Below are positions 1 through 11,300 of a DNA stretch of 64,000 nucleotides, in pieces. The position numbers and the translations under genes are program-made. Origin of the DNA: Leptobrachium leishanense (taxonomy: Eukaryota > Chordata > Amphibia > Anura > Megophryidae); contig CM019068.1 of NCBI GenBank assembly GCA_009667805.1, positions 5,315,218 to 5,379,217 of the forward strand, written 5' to 3'. Numbering within the stretch: the stretch's first letter is position 1; every line of letters starts with the position of its first letter. The notes beneath the pieces are model-generated. The model was given only the letters and a program-made list of their open reading frames with translations. It was not told the origin of the DNA and ran no database searches.

Positions 1-151
1 TATTTAGTTGCTAAAGAAATTCGTTTTCAGTTCTTTAGTATGAAAACTAATTTCATTCATCCGAAAACCAGTGGATACAATTACTATTGTAGTGGCTCCT
101 CAGAGGGCTGAGATCGCTGCTTGTTACAGTATCTCTCACTCTCAGCACAAT

Positions 152-284
152 ATGGGCCATATTATATAGCTGGTGCTAACATAACCAGAGCTGTTGTAAA
201 CTTCCCAGAGCTATTATAGCCTATGGAGGTTTTCAGTTACAACAGCTCTGGTTAAGTTAGCACCAACATTGTAATACTGCCCCG
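152..284. mobile_element. Palindromic MITE, copy 1 (GGGCCATATT type)
   Basis: This is a fold-back of about 133 bp. AACCAGAGCTGTTGTAA near the left reappears inverted as TTACAACAGCTCTGGTT on the right, followed by AAGTTAGCACC. A better preserved copy lies at 29956-30094. It is non-coding, and its superfamily is not assigned. Confidence 0.7.
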
Positions 285-294
285 TGTCAGGCAA

Positions 295-454
295 AGCTGT
301 TACAGTAACTGACTGCTGCTCATCACAGCGCTCAGAGTTTCAGTAAAACTAGTAAATAATATTTTTATATATAAGACGTTAGAACAATATTATTTTCTTG
401 TTTTACTGAAACTCTGAGCGCTGTGATGAGCAGCAGTCAGTTACTGTAACAGCT
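295..454. repeat. Perfect 55-bp inverted repeat with a 50-bp spacer
   Basis: Bases 295-349 and 400-454 are exact reverse complements over 55 bp, with an AT-rich spacer (350-399). Imperfect complementarity continues outward (about 105-150 against 466-520), with the MITE at 152-284 interrupting the left side. This suggests a larger palindromic element later invaded by another MITE. Confidence 0.9.
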
Positions 455-544
455 GAGCCTGATACATTGTACTGAGAGATAATGTAACAAGCAGCCGATC
501 TCCGCGCTCACAGCCACTGGATTTAAAGGGCTAAAAAACAAAAG

Positions 545-670
545 GCTCCTCTCTGTATAATGTTTAGAACATCCTCCTGCATTAATTAATACCCCTCTCT
601 GTATAATATATAGAACATCCTCCTGAATTAATGTCCCTCTCTGTATAGAACATCTTCCTGCATTGGCATG
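545..670. repeat. Short tandem repeat, ~50 bp unit, about 3 copies
   Basis: The phrase CCTCTCTGTATA followed by GAACATC and TCCTGCATTAAT recurs three times with small deletions. It lies inside the element at 1-901 and is non-coding. Confidence 0.65.
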
Positions 671-901
671 TGGAGGGTGCAGAACTTCGGATGTTGCGAT
701 GTTGCGCTCTTCATTGCTGGTCTCCTTCACTCATCAATATAATATCACAAAGAGGACTGAAACTAAAATGTAGTGCATTTTATTTTAGTTTCTTTCGTTT
801 TTTGTACTGAGCAGTTTCGTTTCTCTTGAGTCATACTAAAACTAAATTATCCCAAAATTCGGACTAAATCGCTTTAGTACTAAAACGAATGCACATGTCT
901 A

Positions 902-1278
902 TAAAACACCATAGATATGGGCTGAACACAATCAGTGAGCAAGGTGCTCTATAAAGGGTGCGGTAATTTGTCCAGATGCTGGAAATAAGGCTCAGTGCTT
1001 GATCCTTGTGCTGCAGTTAATGTACTAAGCAAAATACAATAAATAAGTGAAAAAAAAACCCATAAAAACATTTATTCCTTTAAGTCCATAAAAACGAATA
1101 AAACAATTAAAGGTGAAAAAATGTAGTGAACAGAATTAAAAATGGAATAAAAGATAGTGTGTATAAAAATATTCCATACATAAAAAGAAAAAAAAGCTGT
1201 TTATACTGGCCAGATTGGAGATGCAGCAGCCGGGCTGTCCAAACAAACAGCAAATCCCCAAAACCATTTAGGTATAAA
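902..1278. other. Intron 28 sequence, nothing recognised
   Basis: This is A-rich non-coding DNA between two repeat elements, downstream of exon 28. I see no exon with A2M similarity on the minus strand and no clear element ends. Confidence 0.5.
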
Positions 1279-1913
1279 GATGCAGGTTACAGAGCTGGTG
1301 TCCGGCGCTAGCACTCACAATCTTCAGTTTCAATAACAGATATTCAGCCAGGGATCGAGTCCTCAGTAAAACAGTTGATGGAGGTGGAAGGAAAAAAGGG
1401 GAAAAAAATGGAAGGGAGGAATTAAGTGCAGACTGTATCGTCCCAGATAGGAGTGAAAAAATAGGAGATATACTCACATATTCTGGAGCCGATTTAAATA
1501 AATGGGCACCAAACAGAAGGCAGATCGGTGGATTTAACTCAAGGGGCACCGATTCCCCAACCTCAGGTCCACAAGGCAGGAAACCAGATCCTTAGAAATA
1601 TCTATTCAGGATGCCGAAGGAATAAATCACCCAGGATCATACAGGGTGGAAATTCACAATCGGTTTTATTAAAACAATAAATAAAATACACCGCATGCGG
1701 CTCCAGAATATGTGAGTATATCTCCTATTTTTTCACTCCTATCTGGGACGATACAGTCTGCACTTAATTCCTACATTCCATTTTTTTTACCCTTTTTTTT
1801 CCTCCCACCTCCATCAACTGTTTCATTGAGGACTCGATCCCTGGCTGAATATCTGTTATTGAAACTGAAGATTGTGAGTGCTAGCGCCGGACACCAGCTC
1901 TGTAACCTGCATC
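1279..1913. mobile_element. Long inverted-repeat (fold-back) element, ~210-bp arms
   Basis: The left arm 1279-1490 is repeated in inverted orientation at 1699-1913 with few mismatches and some length change in the poly-T/poly-C tract. The spacer is 1491-1698. The outer edges read GATGCAGGTTACAGAG and its complement. No protein is encoded; short frames in the arms are mirror products. A fold-back DNA transposon or a MITE that inserted twice in opposite directions would both fit. Confidence 0.75.
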
Positions 1914-2169
1914 ATTATCTGACGATCTGCACTTAGACAGCACACGGGTCACCAGATCAGTCACCTGAATGGGTTTATTTCTTGGAGTCACGTGTGATTT
2001 CTGCACAAGTAACATGTGTCCGGCGCGGACGTTACTGCCCCCTGGTGCTTGATTAGTGCAGTATCACGCTATTGTGTGTCATCCTTAGTTTATGATGCAG
2101 TAAATTCCCGCGGAGCCTCTCGGTAAATACAGACATAGAGTTACATCAGAACGGGAACGCGTCCCTCAC
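1914..2169. other. Intron 28 proximal part, no feature
   Basis: Ordinary non-coding sequence separates the fold-back element from exon 28. The exon 28 donor GTGAGG lies immediately below 2170. Exon 29 was not found in this window. Confidence 0.5.
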
Positions 2170-2332
2170 CTTTCCGCACGGCTTGTTTCTCCAGCTTCTC
2201 CAGCAGAATCTGTCGGGTTTCTGTGTCTTCGGCCAGAGTGAAGGTGTAGGCCAGGAGAGCCTGTGTGTAGATGTTACTCACATCCGCAGCTGCCTTCCTC
2301 AGGCACGTCAAGGCGTCTGCCACCAGGGGGTC
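2170..2332 (-). CDS. A2M-like: A2M-like exon 28 (thioester domain helices)
   Basis: This 163-bp exon follows phase 0 and ends in phase 1 (AAA G|GTGAGG). It translates as [18 protein letters not shown] and continues through [15 protein letters not shown] to EKQAVRK. In the family this is part of the alpha-helical thioester domain (A2M_comp); the conserved Y-[TS]-x-A-L-L-A-Y-x-F-[TA]-L-A pattern is clear. It is the last exon of the gene visible in the window. The cysteine in LTCLRKA matches the family's CLESAW position. Confidence 0.95.
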
Positions 2333-5300
2333 CTAGAATTGTGCGAGTCGCATTTAAATAATACATAAAATGTAGATGTTTTTAAATAAAATGACCAAAA
2401 TGCAGTAAAACGCAGATAACGCTATCGATTTTAATCCATTTATCCTATTTGTATGCTGTTCCCAGAAGGGAATTGTCTGTTTTTCTGTTGCTCCTTTAGA
2501 GGCAAAACATCTAATAATGTGTAATAATATGGCGCATGTTTTGTATTTTGTTGCATTAGACAATATTTCCCTTTTAAATCGGATTTCCGCCGCTCCTTTT
2601 TCTGTGCGCGTCGGCTTCGCTGCTTTTTATTTTGTTTGTGCGATAAATCTGAAGCTTTTTCTCTCTTTACTAAAAGCATTAAGTGTCGACCTCGGACGCT
2701 TTTATGAAAAACATGATACATTTAATGCCATGAAAAGAAAAATAAGCAGCATCGCATTTATTAAAAATGTCAGGCTGTGGGGACAACATGGAGCAATAAA
2801 GTTTTGTGTGTTGTAGCTTCCTTTATAGTGAGGGGAGTGGCCATTTCCTGTGCAGAGATACAGAGGGGGCAGGATTGAACGATAAAGTTTTGTGTGTTGT
2901 AGCTTCCTTTATAGTGAGGGGAGTGGCCATTTCCTGTGCAGAGATACAGAGGGGGCAGGATTGAACGATAAAGTTTTGTGTGTTGAAGCTTCCTTTGAAG
3001 TGAGTAAGGGGTGTGGCCACTCCCTTGCAGAGTAAGCGAGGGGTGTGGTGAGTCTGCATGCAGAGTGAGAGGTGTGGTGAGTCTGGATGCAGAGTGAGAG
3101 CTGTGGTGAGTCTGGATGCAAATTGGGGGTGTGGTGAGTCTGGATGCAGAGTGAGAGGTGTGGTGAGCCTGGATGCAAATTGGGGGTGTGGTGAGTCTGG
3201 ATGCAGAGTGAGAGGTGTGGTGAGTCTGGATACAGAGTGAGAGGTGTGGTGAGTCTGGATGCAGAGTGAGGGGTGTGGTGAGTCTGCATGCAGAGTGAGG
3301 GGTGTGGTGAGTCTGGATGCAGAGTGAGGGGTGTGGTGAGTCTGGATGCAGAGTGAGGGGTGTGGTGAGTCTGCATGCAAATTGGGGGTGTGGTGAGTCT
3401 GGATGCAGAGTGAGAGGTGTGGTGAGTCTGCATGCAGAGTGAGGGGTGTGGTGAGTCTGCATGCAGAGTGAGGGGTGTGGTGAGTCTGGATGCAGAGAGA
3501 GGGGTGTGGTGAGTCTGGATGCAGAGAGAGGGGTGTGGTGAGTCCGCATGCAGATTGGGGGTGTGGCGAGTCTGCATGCAGATTGGGGGTGTGGCGAGTC
3601 TGCATGCAGATTGGGGGTGTGGCGAGTCTGCATGCAGATTTGGGGTGTGGCGAGTCTGCATGCAGATTGGGGGTGTGGTGAGTCTGCATGCAGATTTGGG
3701 GTGTGGCGAGTCTGCATGCAGATTTGGGGTGTGGTGAGTCTGCATGCAGATTGGGGGTGTGGCGAGTCTGCATGCAGATTGGGGGTGTGGTGAGTCTGCA
3801 TGCAGATTTGGGGTGTGGGGAGTCTGCATGCAGATTTGGGGTGTGGCGAGTCTGCATGCAGATTGGGGGTGTGGCGAGTCTGCATGCAGATTGGGGGTGT
3901 GGCGAGTCTGCATGCAGATTGGGGGTGTGGCCAGCCCCCATGCAGATACAGAGGGAGATGTGGTGTCTGTGTTTCCTCTGTTATATAAAGGGATGGAGGG
4001 GGAGGGAAATAAATGCTTTATTTTGTCACTCACCTCCTTAGATAGACCCGCCTCCAGCAGAGCTGTGGTGACATAAGCCGTAAGTGAAAGCTCATCCTCC
4101 ACTCCTCCCTGTAACACACAGACACAGGAGGGTCACCCTGGGTGTTCTGCTCAGCCAATCAATATGCAGGAAACCCCCTTATGTATTTAATGTACTTTAT
4201 GAGATCTGACGCGCAGTGACTAATGAAAAGGGGACCCAGAGGTTACAGCGAAAACAACAATAGCAAACACAGACAACAATGAGACCCCCAAAAAGTCCTT
4301 CTCAACCCCCCGGAAATAACGACCATGAGGAGGGGTGTGTGAGCCCATGGAGGGAGGTGCACCGTGCACGACACTGTGCAAACTGAGCGGGATATCCTGC
4401 TGGGAGATCATGGACCCCTGGGGGACACTGCAAACTGAGCGGGATATCCTGCTGGGTGATCATGGACCCCTGGGGGACACTGCAAACTGAGCGGGATATC
4501 CTGCTGGGAGATCATGGACCCCTGGGGGACACTGCAAACTGAGCCGGATATCCTGCTGGGTGATCATGGACCCCTGGGCCACACTGCAAACTGAGCGGGA
4601 TATCCTGCTGGGTGATCATGGACCCCTGGGCCACACTGCAAACTGAGCCGGATATCCTGCTGGGTGATCATGGATCCCAGGGCAGCCTAAACCATTGTAC
4701 AGCATTTAAAGGAAGACTGTGAACCCAGGGGCCCCAAAAACATTAAAATAAAGAAGATTTTCACTTAGGAACCTGCAGTGTTTTGTTTGAAATCTGCCTT
4801 TCTCAAGCCAAAATGTCATACGTTAAAATTTCCCTTTATTTTCCTGTGCTCCTGGACCCTCTGTTTCAGGATGTGTCACACGTGGATAATCCGAGCCGTC
4901 CTGTAATATCATGCTGAAGCCTCTCGAGGTATCGGCTCTGTTCCTCTCTCCATAGCATTATTAATGGAAAGCACGAGGGGAAGAACGTCTGTGCGATGAG
5001 GTTTCAGCTCCATCATGAATGATGATAGGAGAAATGGGTTTGTAAAGAGAGGGAGACGGGATGTTGAGATAACGGAATGTCCACTAAACTGCGTGCTGAC
5101 CCGTTACTGCTAGAAAGATGGGGCTAAATTACAATCATCACGCAAACGTTAACGCTCACCTGCGTGAGCCCTAACATTAGCCGCGGTGTTTACTGCATAT
5201 TACAATCCAAACGCTAACGGGTTAAGTAACGCGTTAGCGTTTGGTACCTTGTGCTTCTCTGCGCGAGGTTACTGTACTTTGTGCTCCCTATACTTAACAT

Positions 5301-8300
5301 GGGGAGCGTAAAGAGTTAATCAGCGCTGGAATACAAAGTCCCAGCGCTGATTAACGTCCGGCCGCATTTAACAAAAATAGTTACCCAGAGCCAGGAATTG
5401 GTGGTAACGGATTCCACTTCTGCAGAATCCGTTACCACCAGCCTCAAAAATTAAAAAATGAATCATATACTCCCCTCCTGTCCCGCGGCGAGGACCGCGG
5501 CTCCAACCACCTCCTCCCTCTGGCCGGAGCAGGGAAAGACTGGGGGAAAAAGTCCCCCCAGCCTCTCCCTGCGTATCACTACGCTGACCGGCCAGATCTC
5601 ACAAGGTGAGATCTGGCTGGTCATGTGACCTTCAGGGGGAAACTCAATTCCATCGAGTGGATGCTCGCGGCTGCGCCCAGCGCTGCCGCGAGCATCCGTG
5701 ATCTTAACGCACGGTAACAATGCAGGCAGCATTTTTTGCGTCTGCATTGTAATCCAGCGTTAAAACGCGAGTGCAAGGGGGAAAACTGCGGGCACAGTTT
5801 TTCCTCCCTTGCGCCCGTGTTTTAACGCTAGGATTGTAATCCAGCCCATGGTGTTTTATTGTGCGTCGAACATTTCCATGAGTCGCTGAGCTGTAACTTG
5901 TTTCATGAGACCCAGGGAAGGAAGTGCTTTATGTTGTCTTGTCTTTTCTTTTTTTTCTCTTCATCCTCATTGCTCGCTCTATCTACAATGTCTCTAACCC
6001 TCCCACCTCAAAAATTCGTCTGACATTTTGATTCTTCCTCCTTTATTGCATAAAATACAAAGCACTGCTCTGATAGTAGGTAAGGGGCAACACATCCCTT
6101 CAGGTCTGGACCCTCTCTGAGTGTGTATCAGGGAAATGCATTCAGATTGCTCTGCTCACCTTCATGGCATTGTTGAAGAGTTTCCCCACGAACCGGAAGC
6201 AGCCACTGTCGTTGCGATGGTCTTTCAGCCATGTGAAAGATTGATTCAGGTGAGTTTCATCGATGAAGATGTAGGGACGGGCCTTACTGAACGACTTCAC
6301 CACAAAGGCCGTCAACCTTTACAGAAGAAAAGTGGTGAAAAGAATTTCCTCCAAAACATATAAACCATGGGGAGTTAGAGCTGTAGGCTCAAGAAGACAA
6401 TACGATGTGTTAATAGCTTCCACCAGCCGTTTATCTGCGGCACTCACCATGTGTTTCCCTCTTTATCGCTCTTCCCGAAGGCGCTGTATGATCCATCGTC
6501 ATGTTTGTAGGTCAGCTGCCTCTGGTACCCTGGACAGATTGATGGAATTAAAATGACCATAAAACATTAGCACACGTTTTACATCAACATGTAAAGTACT
6601 AAGATAAACATCAACGTGTAAAGCACTACAAGAAACATCAACATGCAAAGTGCTACAAGAAACATCAACGTGTAAAGCGCTACAAGAAACATCAACATGT
6701 AAAGTCCTACAAGAAACATCAACACGTAAAGTGCTACAAGAAATATCAACATGTAAAGCACTACTAGAAACATCAACGTGTAAAGCACTACTAGAAACAT
6801 CAACATGTAATGTGCTACAAGAAACATCAACATGCAAAGTGCTACAAGAAACATCAACGTGTAAAGCACTACTACAAACATCAACATGTAAAGTGCTACA
6901 AGAAATAACATGTAAAGCGCTACAAGAAATATCAACATGTAAAGTGCTACAAGAAACAACAACATGTAAATTGCTACAAGAAACATCAACATGTAAAGCG
7001 CTACAAGAATCAACATGTAAAGCGCTACAAGAAACATCAACATGTAAAGTGCTACAAGAAACATCAACATGTAAATTGCTACAAGAAACATCAACATGTA
7101 AAGCGCTACAAGAATCAACATGTAAAGCGCTACAAGAAACATCAACATGTAAAGTGCTACAAGAAACATCAACATGTAAATTGCTACAAGAAACCTCAAC
7201 ATGTAAAGTGCTACAAGAAACCTCAACATGTAAAGTGCAACAAGAAACATCAACATGTAAAGTGCTACAAGAAACCTCAACATGTAAAGTGCAACAAGAA
7301 ACATCAACATGTAAAGCGCTACAAGAAACATCAACATGTAAATTGCTACAAGAAACATCAACATGTAAAGTGCTACAAGAAATAAACATGTAAAGTGCTA
7401 CAAGAAACATCAACATGTAAATTGCTACAAGAAACATCAACATGTAAAGCGCTACAAGAAACATCAACATGTAAAGCGCTACAAGAAACATCAACATGTA
7501 AAGTGCTACAAGAAACCTCAACATGTAAAGTGCTACAAGAAACCTCAACATGTAAAGTGCAACAAGAAACATCAACATGTAAAGTGCTACAAGAAACCTC
7601 AACATGTAAAGTGCAACAAGAAACATCAACATGTAAAGCGCTACAAGAAACATCAACATGTAAAGTGCTACAAGAAACATCAACATGTAAAGCGCTACAA
7701 GAAACATCAACATGTAAAGTGCTACAAGAAACATCAACATGTAAAGTGCTACAAGAAACATCAACATGTAAAGTGCTACAAGAAACATCAACATGTAAAG
7801 CGCTACAAGAAACATCAACATGTAAAGCGCTACAAGAAACATCAACATGTAAAGTGCTACAAGAAACATCAACATGTAAATTGCTACAAGAAACATCAAC
7901 ATGTAAAGCGCTACAAGAATCAACATGTAAAGCGCTACAAGAAACATCAACATGTAAAGTGCTACAAGAAACATCAACATGTAAATTGCTACAAGAAACC
8001 TCAACATGTAAAGTGCTACAAGAACCTCAACATGTAAAGTGCAACAAGAAACATCAACATGTAAAGTGCTACAAGAAACCTCAACATGTAAAGTGCAACA
8101 AGAAACATCAACATGTAAAGCGCTACAAGAAACATCAACATGTAAATTGCTACAAGAAACATCAACATGTAAAGTGCTACAAGAAATAAACATGTAAAGT
8201 GCTACAAGAAACATCAACATGTAAATTGCTACAAGAAACATCAACATGTAAAGCGCTACAAGAAACATCAACATGTAAAGCGCTACAAGAAACATCAACA

Positions 8301-11300
8301 TGTAAAGTGCTACAAGAAACCTCAACATGTAAAGTGCAACAAGAAACATCAACATGTAAAGCGCTACAAGAAACATCAACATGTAAAGTGCTACAAGAAA
8401 CATCAACATGTAAAGCGCTACAAGAAACATCAACATGTAAAGTGCTACAAGAAACATCAACATGTAAAGTGCTACAAGAAACATCAACATGTAAAGTGCT
8501 ACAAGAAACATCAACATGTAAAGCGCTACAAGAAACATCAACATGTAAAGTGCTACAAGAAACATCAACATGTAAAGTGCTACAAGAAACATCAACATGT
8601 AAAGTGCTACAAGAAACATCAACATGTAAAGCGCTACAAGAAATAACATGTAAAGCGCTATAAGAAACACCAATGTGTAAAGTGCTATGGGAAACGTCAA
8701 CATGTAAAGCGCTATAAGAAACATCAACGTGTAAAGCGCTACAGACACACAGCATATAAAGCTCTATGGGAAACATTAACATGTAAAGTGCTACAAGAAA
8801 CAGCAATGCGTAGAGCACTAAGAGAAACATCAACCTGTAAAGCGCTACAAGAAACACCAATGTGTAAATTGCTATGGGAAACGTCAACATGTAAAGCGCT
8901 ACAAGAAACATCAATGTGTAAAGCGCTACAGACACATCAGCAAATAAAGTGCTATGGGAAACATCAACGTGTAAAGTGCTAAAACAATAAATTCACTGAA
9001 AATGAATAACTAATACATATGGAAAATGAGATGGAAAATGTTAAATCTGACATGAATATCCGTAAATATTCATTTCATCCCTCACCACTTTCCAGGAACC
9101 TCTTCGCTTTCATCTGGTTCTCCGCGGTCAGCTGTCGAGTCTTCTCCAGGTACTGCAGGACGTAGATGTTTGGGGCAAAGAGCACCATGTTTTGTTCTCC
9201 GCAACCATATGGCATGGCCAGTAAACGGTCCAGATTCTGCATGGCTGAGCCCATCAGGTCTCCTGTAGGTAGTTGAAGGAAATTAATAGGGATTGGAAGT
9301 CTGATGGTATCAATGAGGAAGGAATTGTGTAAGCCCTCTTGTATTTATGATACAAAGTTCATTCAGTAATAGCAGATCTTACATAGTTACATAGGCTGAA
9401 AAAAGACACGCGTCCATCGGGTTCAGCCTTTCACACATCACCTACTGCTGTTGATCCAAAAGAAGCAAAAAAACCGGAGTCTGAAATGCTCGCCAAAATG
9501 CAACATACTGGGAAAAAATCCCTTCTTGCCCCCAGATGGCGTCAGATTCTTCTTGGATCAAGAAGCTTTTACCCACTGTGAGCTGGGAAACAGGTAGCGG
9601 GTGCAATTGCTCTCTGGGGTGAGCACTCTTGCAAGGTTCAGAGACCAGACCAGTGACTTTTCTTCAAACGGTGGTACATTTATTGCAGCAACCCACAGGT
9701 TATACACCACACTGTATATTGCTCAAAATAAACAGTTCAAAAGCAAAGAAAATTCCTAGCCGTGTCCCGGCACTAACTAAACATACAATAGCCCTGACTA
9801 ACAACCTTTGCAAACCTAGTGTTTGTCAGGCTTCAGCAAACTAGCATGACCAACCTTGTGCTCCAGCAGATAGAGACTGTCTGCTCCCCAGACTCCAGAG
9901 CGATGTCTGTTTGCCTCACCTGCACTAAATTGCCACTGAGGCAAAGTGCAAAACCAGGTGCTTAGAGGTTCCGGAAGGTGTAAGAGAGAAATCTGGGTGA
10001 CACATAAACCCCGGACAGGACCTTTCCTTGCTCTCTACATGATGCCCTGTTACACCACATATTAAATATTATCACCCTTAATATTATGCGTCTTCAGGAA
10101 GTCATCTGCTTTGTGTGCTTAGCGTATCCCCACCCCCACTCAGATACAGGTTCTTGAAAAGCTAAACATTAGTTTTGTCAATAATTTAATGAAAGTTTAA
10201 TGATTTTCTCCTGTTGATGACAGACTGGGTGGAGGTCACACAGTATTTGCTTCTAGACTAAAAGCCATATTATACAATATTTAAAATTCATCAGAATTAT
10301 TGCACACACAGGGCTCCCTTACCGAGCGCTGACACGTAGGCACGTGCAGAATCCGCAATGATGTTCTCTGGAAGCTTCAGTGAGATCTGCTCAGTCTTAG
10401 AATGATCTAGAACATAATGTATGCATTAAGATAACTATTTCATGCAGAGGTCATCACATGTCTAACTCCCTCTGGGTATTATGGGTTCATTGAACATAGG
10501 AGTCAGCGTAGGGGGTGGGATCACACAACTAGCGGTAACCTCTGAGTTTTCCATGTCCCATAGACCATCATTAGGGGTCAGTGCAGGGGCGGGATCATAT
10601 GCCTAGCGGTAACCTCCTTCTGGGTTTTCTGGGCTCTATAGATCTGCATTAGGAGTAGGGATGAGCCGAACACCCCCGTGTTCGGTTCGCATTCGAACTC
10701 AAACAATTTCAAAAGTTCGAGTTCGAACACGAACACGAACCGAACTCAATGCAAGTCAATGGGACTCAAAAGTTCGATTTTTAGAGTGCCCTCCAAGAGA
10801 GCATATATGTAAGATATTTGCCATAAAAGGTGTATGGGGGTCTGGGTAGTGCCCTGGGGGACAGGAAACAAGGACAAAGAGGTTTTAAAAAAAACATTTT
10901 TAAAGGAACAGTGAGTTTTCCATGAAATAAGGGTTAAAAATAAAAACGAAGAATTCCATTAAATATCGTGCCTAGGAGGTCCCCATAACCTGCCCGTGAA
11001 GTGGCGGATTTGTAGGATGAATAGAAACATTTAAAAACAAAACAATGACATTTCAAATGATGGTAAACGATTTTCCTTTAATCTATTCATAAACAATTGC
11101 TTGGGGCGGCAGTCCGTATGAAAAGAGGAGACATTTTAGGACACGCAGAACAAGTTTAGTGATTTTTTGGCTAAATTATGGTGAAACTTATGCAGGCTTT
11201 GGATGAAAGTAACAATAGGTGCTTTGAAATTGGGCCTTTAGTGTCGGCAACAGTGCCGTCACACTGTAACCCCTCTGTGGTATTGTGGAAGAGTGCAGGG

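Larger units (their letters stand above)
1..901. mobile_element. Right part of a hAT-like element of the TAGACATGTGCA family
   Basis: The stretch ends in TGCACATGTCTA at 890-901, the inverted complement of the TAGACATGTGCA end seen at 35681 and near 53034. Both edges are rich in TTTAGT/CTAAA and resemble each other inverted (1-60 and 770-890). The left terminus is outside the window, so no target duplication can be checked. It has been invaded by the palindromic sequences at 105-520. No transposase is visible. Confidence 0.55.

Noticed and set aside
2770..4117. Three minus-strand frames of 371-402 codons
   Set aside because: All are readings of the 29-bp array. Only the first 25 codons of one (exon 27) are real coding sequence.
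6499..8748. 749-codon minus-strand frame with 9-residue period
   Set aside because: It is produced by the stop-free 27-bp minisatellite, and its end reads exon 25 in the wrong frame. No start context, splice logic or homology supports a gene.
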